From: Alcaligenes faecalis
GTDB taxonomy: Bacteria; Pseudomonadota; Gammaproteobacteria; Burkholderiales; Burkholderiaceae_B
Reading direction: 5' to 3'
DNA: 64,000 bases
Assembly (NCBI RefSeq): GCF_002443155.1
Contig: NZ_CP023667.1
Location: 1,550,001 to 1,614,000, forward strand
This document shows, piece after piece, positions 15,655 through 24,091 of the stretch (the first letter of the stretch is position 1; every line of letters starts with the position of its first letter). The position numbers and the translations under genes are program-made. The notes below the pieces were generated by a model. It saw only the letters and a list, made by a program, of their open reading frames with translations. It was not told the DNA's origin and searched no databases.

Positions 15655-16056
15655 ATGACTGATAAAGTTTTTTCCGTTGGCGACATCAACACTCGTGCAT
15701 CTGCGGATCGCGGGTTCGATCTGGAATTGGAGTACCCGAGGGGTAAGCCATTGGGAGTATTCCTGACCGTTCTCGGGGAGCATTCCGAGGCGGTCGAGTC
15801 GTTTGAGACCGAGCGCGCCGACAAAAAGGCAGAAGAAAACTATGAAGCCTTGAAAAGCGGCGGATCCAAAGCCCGATCCACCAAAGAAGTCCTTGCAGAA
15901 AACCTGGACTCTGCCGTGTTTCGTGTGACCGGGTGGCGTGGACTGAAGGAAGAGTTCAGCAAAGAATTGCTGCGCACATTCTTGAAGAACAACCCGGATT
16001 TCGTCGACCAGGTTATTGCAGGCTCGCGCAATCGCGGAAATTTTACTCTGGCCTGA
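15655..16056 (+). CDS. Tail assembly chaperone, short form (gpG-like)
   Basis: The 133-residue protein has a beta-rich N-terminal half (FSVGDINTRASADRGFDLELEYPRGKPLGVFLTVLGEHSE) and a charged helical half ending NPDFVDQVIAGSRNRGNFTLA. Size, place between tube and tape measure genes, and the overlapping downstream frame match lambda gpG. The chaperone binds the tape measure protein and guides tail tube polymerisation. The last few codons contain the slippery heptamer that produces the longer form. Confidence 0.75.
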   Translation: MTDKVFSVGDINTRASADRGFDLELEYPRGKPLGVFLTVLGEHSEAVESFETERADKKAEENYEALKSGGSKARSTKEVLAENLDSAVFRVTGWRGLKEEFSKELLRTFLKNNPDFVDQVIAGSRNRGNFTLA

Positions 16057-16466
16057 GCGGTGAGATTCTGGCGTATGCGCGGCATGTCTTTGGGCTGTCG
16101 CGTCGCCATGAAGCGACGGGCAAAACGCTCAGGCAGTGGTACGAGGAAATCGAGCAGCAAACAGGCATAAGGGCGCACCAGTTGGACGGTCCTGAGCTTC
16201 CAGATGCTGGCCTGAGAATCTGGGGATGGTATCAGGATCTGGATGCCAGGCGCAATTGGTACATCGGCATGGGGGTGTCGGCCCCTGCACCGATTTCTTG
16301 GGAATCCATTGACTCCTACTTCAGGATGATTGGATATAAGCCGCAGCCCTGGCAGATCAGGCTGCTTTGTGATCTGGACACGCTATACCGGGTAACGGTA
16401 TCGGGTGAGGATTCGGAACAGGCTGACTCGGCTAATGGGCTGGTGGCGACGGTGAGTGGTGGCTAA
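15655..16466 (+). CDS. Tail assembly chaperone, -1 frameshift product (gpGT-like)
   Basis: If ribosomes slip at 16038-16044 they leave the short frame and continue in the -1 frame to the stop at 16464-16466, adding 140 residues for a total near 270. The added part reads YSGLSGEILAYARHVFGLSRRHEATGKTLRQWYEEIEQQ and ends near QIRLLCDLDTLYRVTV. It resembles the T domain that contacts the tube protein in lambda. The second frame has no good ribosome site of its own near the junction. The downstream frame opens at 15933, overlapping the chaperone gene. Confidence 0.75.
16038..16044 (+). promoter_or_regulatory. Slippery heptamer for programmed -1 frameshift
   Basis: In the chaperone frame the codons read GGA AAT TTT ACT, giving A AAT TTT, a perfect X XXY YYZ site. 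It is 9 bp before the zero-frame stop (16054-16056), and the -1 frame stays open for 140 codons after it. This is the arrangement of lambda G-T and most siphovirus tail chaperones. Confidence 0.8.
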
Positions 16467-16469
16467 GCC

Positions 16470-16973
16470 TCAGGAAGGTCGTGGCAAGTCGTCGATGTTG
16501 ATGCTTGCGATAAAACGCGCCTGTTCTTCGGTGAACAGAATGCCATTACTAGTGGGGCAGAGGCTGTTGATATGTTCGAGTTCGTCAAAATGCCTCTTCG
16601 TTGCCTCCGCATTAATAATGAACTGATTGAGCACAATTAGCATTTTGTCATGCGGTTCAGCCCTCGTATTGATGATTCGGCTTTCTAGCGATACCGATAT
16701 CTCTTCGTCGCAAGGCGACTGGTCAGCATTGATCTCTTGGAGTCTTTGAAAATGAGTTTCGGAAGCCTGAGTGCTCATAATGTACTCTCCGCCAGCAACC
16801 AGGCCGGTTGTCTCGAACATGGCCGGGTCGCCGTTTGGTGTGATCATGATGATATGGCCTGTCTCGTGAGTTCTCCCAATTATCAATCCGCCAGCTCGGC
16901 CATCAACAACCCATCCATTAATGAACAATTGATAGAACGTATCCAGCCCAAATCGCTCAGGGAAATTTTCCAT
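16470..16973 (-). CDS. Unknown leftward accessory protein
   Basis: The 167-residue product begins ENFPERFGLDTFYQLFINGWVVDGRAGGLIIGRTHETGHIIMITPNG, has ETTGLVAGGEYIMS, and ends GILFTEEQARFIASINIDD. No membrane helix or known domain is evident. It points against the tail operon and converges with the chaperone gene, 3 bp from its stop. This makes it an accessory (moron) gene with its own promoter, probably expressed in the lysogen. The function is unknown. Confidence 0.6.
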   Translation of the reverse strand: MENFPERFGLDTFYQLFINGWVVDGRAGGLIIGRTHETGHIIMITPNGDPAMFETTGLVAGGEYIMSTQASETHFQRLQEINADQSPCDEEISVSLESRIINTRAEPHDKMLIVLNQFIINAEATKRHFDELEHINSLCPTSNGILFTEEQARFIASINIDDLPRPS

Positions 16974-17189
16974 GCGTTGCCTGCCTATTCGTTAATTGGT
17001 GGTTTTGTAGGAACTCGTAACATACCAGCGCAGGAGGCAAGGCGGAACTGGACAGGCGCACAGCCTAAACAAAAGTAGGGCGGGTTTCGGCGTGATAAGA
17101 CTCGGTGCGCTGCGGTTCGGCATGGGCTGTAAACGGCAATAAGAGCGATTCTTCGGAGTCGCCCTTATTCTTTCTTGCGCTGTTATCAT

Positions 17190-17212
17190 CCCCGTATCAA
17201 ATTGAAACGGGG
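17190..17212 (+). promoter_or_regulatory. Hairpin overlapping the ribosome site of the next gene
   Basis: CCCCGT (17190-17195) pairs with ACGGGG (17207-17212). The G-rich right arm runs into GGGTGGT just before the ATG at 17218, so the folded form would hide the ribosome site. Confidence 0.4.
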
Positions 17213-17217
17213 GTGGT

Positions 17218-17595
17218 ATGCGGAAGGTCTTTGCGTGGGCGGCGTTGCTTGCTGCGGTGCTACTGGCGGCTGCCTATGTGGCTCGGTCGTATATGCTGCA
17301 CCAAGCAAGAGAGCCTATTCTTGCTAGGCTCAATGATCCAGACTCAGCACAGTTTCGAAATGAGAGGTTTATCGGGGGCTGGACTATCTCTGGCGCAATG
17401 TGCGGAGAAGTGAATGCCAAGAACCGCATGGGCGGATATACAGGCTATGTCAAATATTACACGGTGCTTTCCGGTGGGGTGCCTGTTGATTCACATGTCG
17501 TAGAGACCGGTGACCCATCCGGAGAGACGATGTTCGAAGACTTATGCATCGTCCAGAAATATTGGAATAGTGTTTGGGGTTGGCTCTACTGGTAG
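17218..17595 (+). CDS. Small membrane-anchored or exported accessory protein
   Basis: The 125-residue protein starts with two basic residues and one hydrophobic helix (VFAWAALLAAVLLAAAYVARSYML). A soluble domain then carries DPDSAQFRNERFIGGWTISGAMCGEVNAKNRMGGYTGYVKYYTV. The SAQFRN...CGEVNAKN..GGY pattern recurs in small cell-envelope proteins of prophages and plasmids. A role at the cell envelope, such as superinfection exclusion, is possible but unproven. It is an accessory gene between chaperone and tape measure genes and ends at a strong terminator. Confidence 0.7.
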   Translation: MRKVFAWAALLAAVLLAAAYVARSYMLHQAREPILARLNDPDSAQFRNERFIGGWTISGAMCGEVNAKNRMGGYTGYVKYYTVLSGGVPVDSHVVETGDPSGETMFEDLCIVQKYWNSVWGWLYW

Positions 17596-17620
17596 CCGCG
17601 ACTTAAAAAAACAAATCTCC

Positions 17621-17643
17621 GCCCGCCACTGTGCGGGCTTTTT
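17621..17643 (+). terminator. Rho-independent terminator
   Basis: A perfect 6-bp GC-rich stem GCCCGC / GCGGGC with a 6-nt loop is followed by TTTTT. It separates the accessory gene from the tape measure gene. Confidence 0.75.
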
Positions 17644-17657
17644 AATGGGCGAAAGAA

Positions 17658-20600
17658 ATGGACATTGCAACCCTGCAGCTTGAAATCGACAGCCGAAAGG
17701 CGGTTGAGGCCAAAAAAGCCCTTGAAGACTTCGCTGGGGCTGCTGATAAAGCTGAAAGCGCAACGGAGTCTCTATCTCAGGCAAACAAGCAAGGAGAGGA
17801 CCGCTACAAGGCTATCGCCCGAGCAGCCATTGAACGCCAACAAGCCTTGGCGGACGAGGTACGGGCTCAGAGAGCATCCAATAGCACGACGCGGCAAGCA
17901 ATTGAAGGATCGCAGGAAAGGGCGAGAGCTTATACCCAGGTTGCATCAGCTGAGCAACGGGCGAGGCTTGAGAGTGAGCGCCAGGCTGCCGCGATGAAGG
18001 CGGCAGCAGAAGCTGCAGAGCGCAATCAGTCGTCATTGCAAAAGCTGCTTAACCAAATTGATCCACTGCAGGGAAAATTGGCTCGCCTTGACGCCATGGA
18101 GGATCAGCTAACCAAAACATTCAGGCAGGGCGCTATAGATGCCGATGCCTATGCTGTTTCATTAGCGAAGATCAACGCCCAGCGCAAGGGAATCAGCGAC
18201 CAACAAATGAAGCAGGTTGCCGATGGTGCTGAGCAGGCCGTAAGCGCCATGGATCGTCTGGGCCTGAGTACAACCAGCGCAAGGTATGACATGATGATGC
18301 TCGCGCGAGCCGCCGCATCAGGCGACATGCAGCAAGCCAGCAGCTCAATGTTGCAACTTGGCACGCGAACGAATATAGCTGGAGCGGCTGCTCGGGCAGC
18401 GATCAACCCATTTACTTTGCTGGCGGTGGCTGCTGCTGGCGCGTTCTTGCTTTATGAGCGCGGCGCATCAGAGACGAGAGCGTACAACATTGCCTTGATT
18501 GAGACGGGAAATGCTGCGGGTGTCACAAGCTCTCAACTGTCTGAGATGGCGCAGAGGATTGGTGGGTCTGATCGGGTCGTTAGGGCTGCATCTATTGCGC
18601 TGACGGAGTTGGTTGCAAATGCACAACTTGCTGGAAGGGATATAGAGGTTGCTGGGTCTGCGATTGTTGCTATGTCTCAGGCATCCGGGCGCAGTATTTC
18701 CGATTTAGTGTCAGAGTTCAAAGAACTGAGAAACGATCCGGTTCGTGCGCTTGAGGACTTGAACGAAAAATACAACTATCTCAGCCTAGCAACATACGAG
18801 CAAGTTAGGGCATTGGCAGATGAAGGTCGGCAGCATGAGGCCGTGGCTATGGCCGTTCGTTTTCACTCGGGGATGATGAGCGAGAGAGCGCCGGAAATTG
18901 CTGCCAACATCGGGATTATTGAGCACGCTTGGCGTAAGGCAAAGGGAGCAATCGCCGGATACATTGATGCGGCAGCTGGGATTGGTCGCCAGCGGAATGC
19001 CGCAGATGTAAGGGCAGATCTGGATGAGGCACTACAAGAAAGGGATAGGGCGCTTTCTGGGGCTGGGCGAGGACTTGATGCGCCAATCAAGTGGATTCAA
19101 GAGAATGTTTTTGGAAAGAAAGGTGCTGATCTTGCTGATCCAGCAGATGTGAAATTCTGGTCTGACCAAGTAGCAAAGTTTTATGCGGAGCTTGGTGAGG
19201 CGGAAGAGCGGGAAAGGGTCGCTGCCGAGCGAGCGAGGGAGCAAGAGACGCAGAATGCAGGAATGAAGGGCTCATCTCTTCTGGATGGCTATCTTCGCCA
19301 ATCGAAATCTGACCTTGCGAAAGCGAAAGAGGTCTCGGATATTAAGAGAGCTACGACCGCCGCTATCATGGCTAATCCACTTGAAGCAGGCAAGTATTTG
19401 GAATTGGAGAAGATTGCTCTGGCTGAGGTTGAGCGTCGATTTAAGCCCCAGCAAGGCAAGCAGGCCGACACCTCCGAATACCGCCGCACCCTTCAAGCCC
19501 TGACGGATGATTTCCGCAACGCTAACCAAATACTTGAGTCTGAGCGTCGCAGCGGCTTGGTTGATGAGGAATCGTACTGGCAGAAGAAGATCGAACTGAT
19601 CGACCAGAACGAAAAGGCGCAAACGGCGGCAATGGCAGCTGAGATTGTTCGCCTGGATGGGGTGAAGAACTCAGCCAAGCAACGGGCTGACATCGAGGCG
19701 CAGATGGCAAAGGTCAGCAAGGAGTCTGCAAAAGAAAGAGTTCTCGCCCTGAATAGCCAGACTGAGGCGCAGCGCAAAACAGAGCTGGCAGTCAATGCCT
19801 ACATCCAGGCGCTGAATGAGTTGGTTAAAGCTGAGGAAAGGGCGGGCCAGCGCAATATCGCCGGAATGGGCATGGGAACGCGCCAGCGTGAGCTGCAAGG
19901 ATCACTCGACAGGGTAGATGAGAAATACGCCCAAGACCGCCTGAAACTGCAAGAGCAGTACGCCGACCCATCGCGCAAGATGGGGTATTCGGAGTACCAG
20001 CAGCGCCTTGCCGCACTCTCCCAGTCACATACTGATATGCGTAATGTGCTGGTGGCCAACTACCAGGCGATGCGCGAGGCGGAGGAAAGTTTTAGCCTGG
20101 GTGCGCGTGAGGGCCTGCAGAACTACGCTGATGAAGCGGCAAACGTTTATAAATCCATGTCCGCCCTGGCGCAGAACGCCTTCAAAGGAATGGAGGATGC
20201 GCTTACCAGCTTCGTCACCACTGGCAAGATGGACTTCAAATCTCTGGCTGATTCGATCATCAAAGACATGATTCGCATCGCCATTCAGCAAAGCATCACG
20301 GGGCCGTTGGCCGGTGCTATTGGAAGTCTTTTTAACCCGTTAAGTGGCGTTAGCGCTCATCAAAATTTCACGATGGGCAGTCTTGGGGGCAGCGGTGGGT
20401 TTACGCCTACAAGCCCGTTGATGTCTCTGTCTTCTGGCGGCTATACCGGCGATGGTGGCAAGTATGAGCCCAGGGGGATTGTTCATGCAGGCGAGGGCGT
20501 GCTGAACCAGGACGAGATCCGCGCCTTGGGCGGTGAGTCTGGGTTCAACGAGTTGCGTCGTGCACTGCGTGGACCAGGCCATTCGCTTGGTGGAATGGCT

Positions 20601-20837
20601 GGATCTCCATCCTTGCTTTTGAGGCCCAAACAACCTGCGCAGGAGGGGGATCTACAAGTCGTTATTAACAACTATGGCAGCAACAAAGTGGAAGCGAAGG
20701 AAGAGACGAGTCGTGGGGCGGACGGCCAAGTCCTACGGCGTTTGGTGGTAAGTATTTTAGACGAGCAATTGGGAAGTCCTACAACAAGCACAGGGAAGGT
20801 TATGAGTAGGACTTGGGGAGCTAAAGCGAGGACATAG
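17658..20837 (+). CDS. Tape measure protein
   Basis: This 1059-residue protein is mostly long helices and coiled coil. The N-terminal 250 residues are charged and repetitive. A hydrophobic segment near residue 250-270 (INPFTLLAVAAAGAFLLYERG) is typical of lambda-type tape measures. More coiled coil follows, then a membrane-active C-terminal region (FNPLSGVSAHQNFTMGS, GGYTGDGGKYEPRGIVHAGEGVLNQDEI). The conserved GG..YT..GGKYEPAGIVH-like tail motif is clear. It sets tail length and is complete. The downstream neighbour is not a tail gene but an inserted cassette. Confidence 0.9.
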   Translation: MDIATLQLEIDSRKAVEAKKALEDFAGAADKAESATESLSQANKQGEDRYKAIARAAIERQQALADEVRAQRASNSTTRQAIEGSQERARAYTQVASAEQRARLESERQAAAMKAAAEAAERNQSSLQKLLNQIDPLQGKLARLDAMEDQLTKTFRQGAIDADAYAVSLAKINAQRKGISDQQMKQVADGAEQAVSAMDRLGLSTTSARYDMMMLARAAASGDMQQASSSMLQLGTRTNIAGAAARAAINPFTLLAVAAAGAFLLYERGASETRAYNIALIETGNAAGVTSSQLSEMAQRIGGSDRVVRAASIALTELVANAQLAGRDIEVAGSAIVAMSQASGRSISDLVSEFKELRNDPVRALEDLNEKYNYLSLATYEQVRALADEGRQHEAVAMAVRFHSGMMSERAPEIAANIGIIEHAWRKAKGAIAGYIDAAAGIGRQRNAADVRADLDEALQERDRALSGAGRGLDAPIKWIQENVFGKKGADLADPADVKFWSDQVAKFYAELGEAEERERVAAERAREQETQNAGMKGSSLLDGYLRQSKSDLAKAKEVSDIKRATTAAIMANPLEAGKYLELEKIALAEVERRFKPQQGKQADTSEYRRTLQALTDDFRNANQILESERRSGLVDEESYWQKKIELIDQNEKAQTAAMAAEIVRLDGVKNSAKQRADIEAQMAKVSKESAKERVLALNSQTEAQRKTELAVNAYIQALNELVKAEERAGQRNIAGMGMGTRQRELQGSLDRVDEKYAQDRLKLQEQYADPSRKMGYSEYQQRLAALSQSHTDMRNVLVANYQAMREAEESFSLGAREGLQNYADEAANVYKSMSALAQNAFKGMEDALTSFVTTGKMDFKSLADSIIKDMIRIAIQQSITGPLAGAIGSLFNPLSGVSAHQNFTMGSLGGSGGFTPTSPLMSLSSGGYTGDGGKYEPRGIVHAGEGVLNQDEIRALGGESGFNELRRALRGPGHSLGGMAGSPSLLLRPKQPAQEGDLQVVINNYGSNKVEAKEETSRGADGQVLRRLVVSILDEQLGSPTTSTGKVMSRTWGAKART

Positions 20838-20897
20838 AAGCTATAGCACTATCTGCACGCACTTAAAGGAAGCTCTGCTGAGTTTATGGGGGGCTAG

Positions 20898-21788
20898 CTA
20901 ATAGACCGGTGTGAACCTGCATGCTGCTTGAGCGATACGGGTGACGTCGTGATAGAAGGCGATGTTGCTGTCCTGTTTGCGGAATATAGTGGAATAGGTC
21001 AGTCGTGGTTGTTGTTTCCTCGTTGGCAGGCGGACGAGTTGTCCGCTAGTCACCATGGGAGAAAAATACTCTTCAGGCAGACAGCTTATTCCTTGCCCTG
21101 CAGAAACTAGGCTGGCTGTGGCGATGAGGCTATTGATAGTGAAGACGGCTGAGTCTGCGGTGTGCGGACGAAGCCAGTCGTCGTATGCCTGGCTTAACGC
21201 TGATTCATGATTTTGTCGGATGATCGGCATGCTGGCAATTTCGCGTAGGTAGTAACTTCGTTTATCGCTCATGTCGGGCCCCCCGACCCACATAAGGCGC
21301 AATTCCCCGATGTCAATGCAGTGAAGCTGGGCGTGAGCAGGAAGTTGCTGCTGGATAGTAAGCTGGATCGCGTTACTTAGCAGCATTTGTTGTAGCTCTG
21401 AATGCATAGCGATGACGATTTTTAGCACGATGCCGGGGTAGCGATGCTTGAGCTGTTCAATCAGTACTGGCAGCCAAGTAATAGCCGTAATCTCAGTTAC
21501 ACCAATTGACAGTCGTGGGACGGGCTGCGATGGAGCACGGAACTGTTGCAAAAGAGTAGCGTGCTGCTGCAGCAAGGGCTCTGCCATGCGCATGGCAGTC
21601 CGGCCTTCATCGCTCAACACATTATGTCTCCCCTCTCGCACAAACAGGCGTACGCCGAGCGTTTGTTCCAATTGGCGAATGCGCTTAGTCACTGCGGATT
21701 GCGTGGTACACAGCTTTTCTGAGCTAGCGCTCAGTGTCCCGAGCTTGGCAGTCCAGTAGAAGGCTTCTAACTGTCTGTGGCTAGGCAT
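20898..21788 (-). CDS. LysR-type transcriptional regulator of the inserted metabolic cassette
   Basis: The 296-residue protein has a classical N-terminal winged HTH (HRQLEAFYWTAKLGTLSASSEKLCTTQSAVTKRIRQLEQTLGVRLFVR). An effector-binding domain from about residue 90 follows (LSIGVTEITAITWLPVLIEQLKHRYPGIVLKIVIA). It is divergent from the aldolase-like gene with a 131-bp shared promoter region. It probably controls that gene and the binding-protein gene in response to a carboxylic acid. It is not a phage gene type and lies against the tail operon. Confidence 0.85.
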   Translation of the reverse strand: MPSHRQLEAFYWTAKLGTLSASSEKLCTTQSAVTKRIRQLEQTLGVRLFVREGRHNVLSDEGRTAMRMAEPLLQQHATLLQQFRAPSQPVPRLSIGVTEITAITWLPVLIEQLKHRYPGIVLKIVIAMHSELQQMLLSNAIQLTIQQQLPAHAQLHCIDIGELRLMWVGGPDMSDKRSYYLREIASMPIIRQNHESALSQAYDDWLRPHTADSAVFTINSLIATASLVSAGQGISCLPEEYFSPMVTSGQLVRLPTRKQQPRLTYSTIFRKQDSNIAFYHDVTRIAQAACRFTPVY

Positions 21789-21919
21789 AAAGCTTTCCTA
21801 TTTGGAATATATGTTGAGGACAATTATTCAATATACAGGAAAGTTTTGGCTAGCCACAATAAGCCGAACTTCATCAGACGGCGTAGACGTTGATGAGTGT
21901 GCTTAAGTAAGGGAGGGGT
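21789..21919. promoter_or_regulatory. Divergent promoter/operator region of the metabolic cassette
   Basis: This AT-rich spacer lies between the LysR gene and the aldolase-like gene. CTTTCCT (21793-21799) and AGGAAAG (21837-21843) form an inverted pair around GGAATATAT and TTCAATATA, plausible LysR contact sites. The boundaries and operator are inferred. Confidence 0.4.
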
Positions 21920-22528
21920 ATGGACGATTTGTTGAGTTTATTCTCTGGGCTTTCTTCTTCTTTAGTCTCCGATAGCTTAGATCGGCTACGAGGCTCTCAA
22001 GGGTTGAAAGCAATGCATGGTGTGCAGCCTGTATTGGGACGCGCGCTTACGGTGCAAGTGGCGCCAGGGGACAATTTGTATATTCATGCGGCGCTACGTC
22101 AGGCTCAGCCTGGCGATGTACTTGTCATTGATGGCGCGGGGAATACTGAGCGAGCTCTGGTCGGTGAAATACTGCTAAGCGCTGCGCGCGCACGTGGAGT
22201 TATCGGGTTTGTTGTAGATGGCGCAGTGCGCGATGTCGATGCTTTCATCCGTGATGGTTTTCCTTGTTACGGAAGAAGCATCACACCCAGAGGTCCATAC
22301 AAGAACGGCCCAGGCGCCATCAATCAGGTGATTAGTGTCGATGGAAATGTGGTCTCTCCGGGCGATGTAGTTCTGGGGGATGCTGATGGCGTGGTGTTCG
22401 TCGCTGCTGAGCAAGCAGCACAAGTTGCACGTCAAGCACGTGAGCTTCATGCGAATGAGCAGCGAATATTGGCAGATATTGCTGCGGGTGTTTACGACGA
22501 TGCTTGGTTGAACTCCGTTATTAAGTAA
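21920..22528 (+). CDS. RraA-like / HMG aldolase family protein
   Basis: The 202-residue protein belongs to the RraA/4-hydroxy-4-methyl-2-oxoglutarate aldolase fold. Visible elements are SSSLVSDSLDRLRGSQGL, VQVAPGDNLYIHAALRQAQPGDVLVIDGAGNTERALVGEILLSAARARGVIGFVVDGAVRD and VSPGDVVLGDADGVVFV. The GE-I-L, D-G-A-V-R-D and G-D-x-D-G-V-V-x-V motifs bind divalent metal and oxaloacetate-like substrates in the family. It likely cleaves or decarboxylates a keto-dicarboxylate. It forms an operon with the binding protein gene downstream. Confidence 0.8.
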   Translation: MDDLLSLFSGLSSSLVSDSLDRLRGSQGLKAMHGVQPVLGRALTVQVAPGDNLYIHAALRQAQPGDVLVIDGAGNTERALVGEILLSAARARGVIGFVVDGAVRDVDAFIRDGFPCYGRSITPRGPYKNGPGAINQVISVDGNVVSPGDVVLGDADGVVFVAAEQAAQVARQARELHANEQRILADIAAGVYDDAWLNSVIK

Positions 22529-22605
22529 GTGCTGTGTCTTGTCTGCTCAAGTTGCTGAATTTGATTAGCGCGCTAGCGCATAAAAAAACATAGGGAGACT
22601 GTATT

Positions 22606-23586
22606 GTGTTGAAAGCTAAAATTTTGTTTGCTCCGCTCTTGGCGGTGGCGGCGTTTGCAACTCTTGCTCCTGCACAGGCCCAGGAAGCCGTATATCCCAA
22701 TAAACCAATTCGTATGATCGTGCCTTGGGCTCCGGGTGGTGCGACCGATGTGATTGCTCGAATTATCGGTAAGCGCTTGGGAGAGGAGTTGGGTCAGCCA
22801 ATTGTCATTGAGAATAAGGCTGGTGCGGGAGGCAATATTGGTACCACGTCATTTGTCAGGGAGGTGGCAGATGGGTATACCTTATTGATGACGACCAGCT
22901 CAACGAATGCGATCAATCCGCACTTGTACTCGAAGATAGGGTACGACGCACAAAAGGACTTTTCCCACGTGGCATTGATTGGCGCCATTCCGAATGTGCT
23001 TGAGGTGCCGGCTAATTCGCAGTTCCAGACAGCGCCACAGCTTTTGGATTATGCCAAGGAAAACCCAGGAAAACTGAACTATGGTTCGGCGGGGGTTGGC
23101 TCATCCCAGCATTTGGCTGCGTCCCAGTTAATTCAGAGCGCGGGGATAAATATTACTCACATTCCCTACAAAGGGAGTGGGCCAGCAGTCACCGATCTTA
23201 TGGGGGGCAATATCGAATTGATGTTGGACACGGGGTCTTTGGCTCAGGTCAGGGCTGGCTCACTGCGTGCGTTGGCAGTGGCGTCTGCTAAGCGGTTGCA
23301 CGTATTGCCAGATGTCCCCACTTTTGAGGAGTTGGGCCTGACCGATATGCATGCTGCGGCCTGGTACGGTGTGGCTACGCATGCTGATGCCCCTGTACAA
23401 GTTGTGGAGCGTTTGAATCAAGAGATTGCCAAGATTTTGCAAGAACCGGCGATCATTGAGCAACTGGAAAACATGGGCGTGCAGATCGGAGAAAAGTTAA
23501 ATCCTGAGCAGCTTGATGCTTTCGTGTTGTCGGAGATTCTGCGGTTTAAAGGGTTGGTTGAATTGTCCGGCGCTAAGTTGGAATAG
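22606..23586 (+). CDS. Bug/TctC-family periplasmic solute-binding protein
   Basis: The 326-residue protein has a signal peptide cut after about residue 25 (APLLAVAAFATLAPAQAQE). The Bug-family hallmarks follow: YPNKPIRMIVPWAPGGATDVIARIIG, IENKAGAGGNIGT, a central LNYGSAGVGSSQHLAA and THIPYKGSGPAVTDLMGGNIELMLDTG. These proteins bind carboxylates for tripartite tricarboxylate transporters. They are hugely expanded in Alcaligenaceae, often without adjacent transporter genes, as here. The start is a GTG at 22606 preceded by TAGGGAGA. Terminating sequence follows before the next tail gene. Confidence 0.88.
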   Translation: MLKAKILFAPLLAVAAFATLAPAQAQEAVYPNKPIRMIVPWAPGGATDVIARIIGKRLGEELGQPIVIENKAGAGGNIGTTSFVREVADGYTLLMTTSSTNAINPHLYSKIGYDAQKDFSHVALIGAIPNVLEVPANSQFQTAPQLLDYAKENPGKLNYGSAGVGSSQHLAASQLIQSAGINITHIPYKGSGPAVTDLMGGNIELMLDTGSLAQVRAGSLRALAVASAKRLHVLPDVPTFEELGLTDMHAAAWYGVATHADAPVQVVERLNQEIAKILQEPAIIEQLENMGVQIGEKLNPEQLDAFVLSEILRFKGLVELSGAKLE

Positions 23587-23691
23587 GCAGACCCCGTTCT
23601 AGGAGTCACATCTACTAGCGGGCTATTTTATGGCCGTGCAACTCCTCGCTCAGTAGAGATTTATTTTGTTGGTTTTAGCAACATACCATTC

Positions 23692-23725
23692 AGCCCGTCA
23701 GGCATCTGCTTGACGGGCTTTTTTA
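23692..23725 (+). terminator. Rho-independent terminator before tail genes resume
   Basis: A perfect 9-bp stem AGCCCGTCA / TGACGGGCT with a 10-nt loop is followed by a run of T. It resembles the hairpins ahead of other tail genes here, so it may be the original phage element at the right edge of the insertion. Confidence 0.75.
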
Positions 23726-23734
23726 TCTGAATCT

Positions 23735-24091
23735 ATGGCAAAACTACCAGATTACGTGTCAATTCTGCTTGAGGGTTTTGGTGAGCGCTTTGACCCATCT
23801 GTGAAGCGCACCGAAATGGAGCGCGGTCCTGTGAAGCAGGAGGTGCTGAACTCGCAGGTGATGGTCGAGACAGAAGCCACTCTTTTCTTTCGCGGCAGGG
23901 AGGATACCGTCAGTTTTGACAGTTGGTACTTCGACACCATACGCCGTGTGGGGTGGTTTGATGTGTATGACCATCGTTACCGCGTCACGCGTCCGATGCG
24001 CTTTAAGGGTGGAGACATTGGCACGTTGATCCCGCTGACGGGTGGTTTTCACTATGCCGAGCGCACGGTGACTTTGGAGTACATGCGATGA
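23735..24091 (+). CDS. Minor tail protein
   Basis: The 118-residue beta-rich protein starts AKLPDYVSILLEGFGERFDPSVKRTEMERGPVKQEVLNSQ and has VSFDSWYFDTIRRVGWFDVYDHRY. This is the common pattern of a small tail protein (gpM-like in position) located between tape measure and DUF1833-type genes. It is the first tail gene after the metabolic insertion and overlaps the next gene by 4 bp. Confidence 0.7.
   Translation: MAKLPDYVSILLEGFGERFDPSVKRTEMERGPVKQEVLNSQVMVETEATLFFRGREDTVSFDSWYFDTIRRVGWFDVYDHRYRVTRPMRFKGGDIGTLIPLTGGFHYAERTVTLEYMR

Noticed and set aside
20838..23734. Transposon carrying the metabolic cassette
   Set aside because: No transposase, no terminal inverted repeats and no target duplication could be seen at the edges; homologous or illegitimate recombination is more likely.
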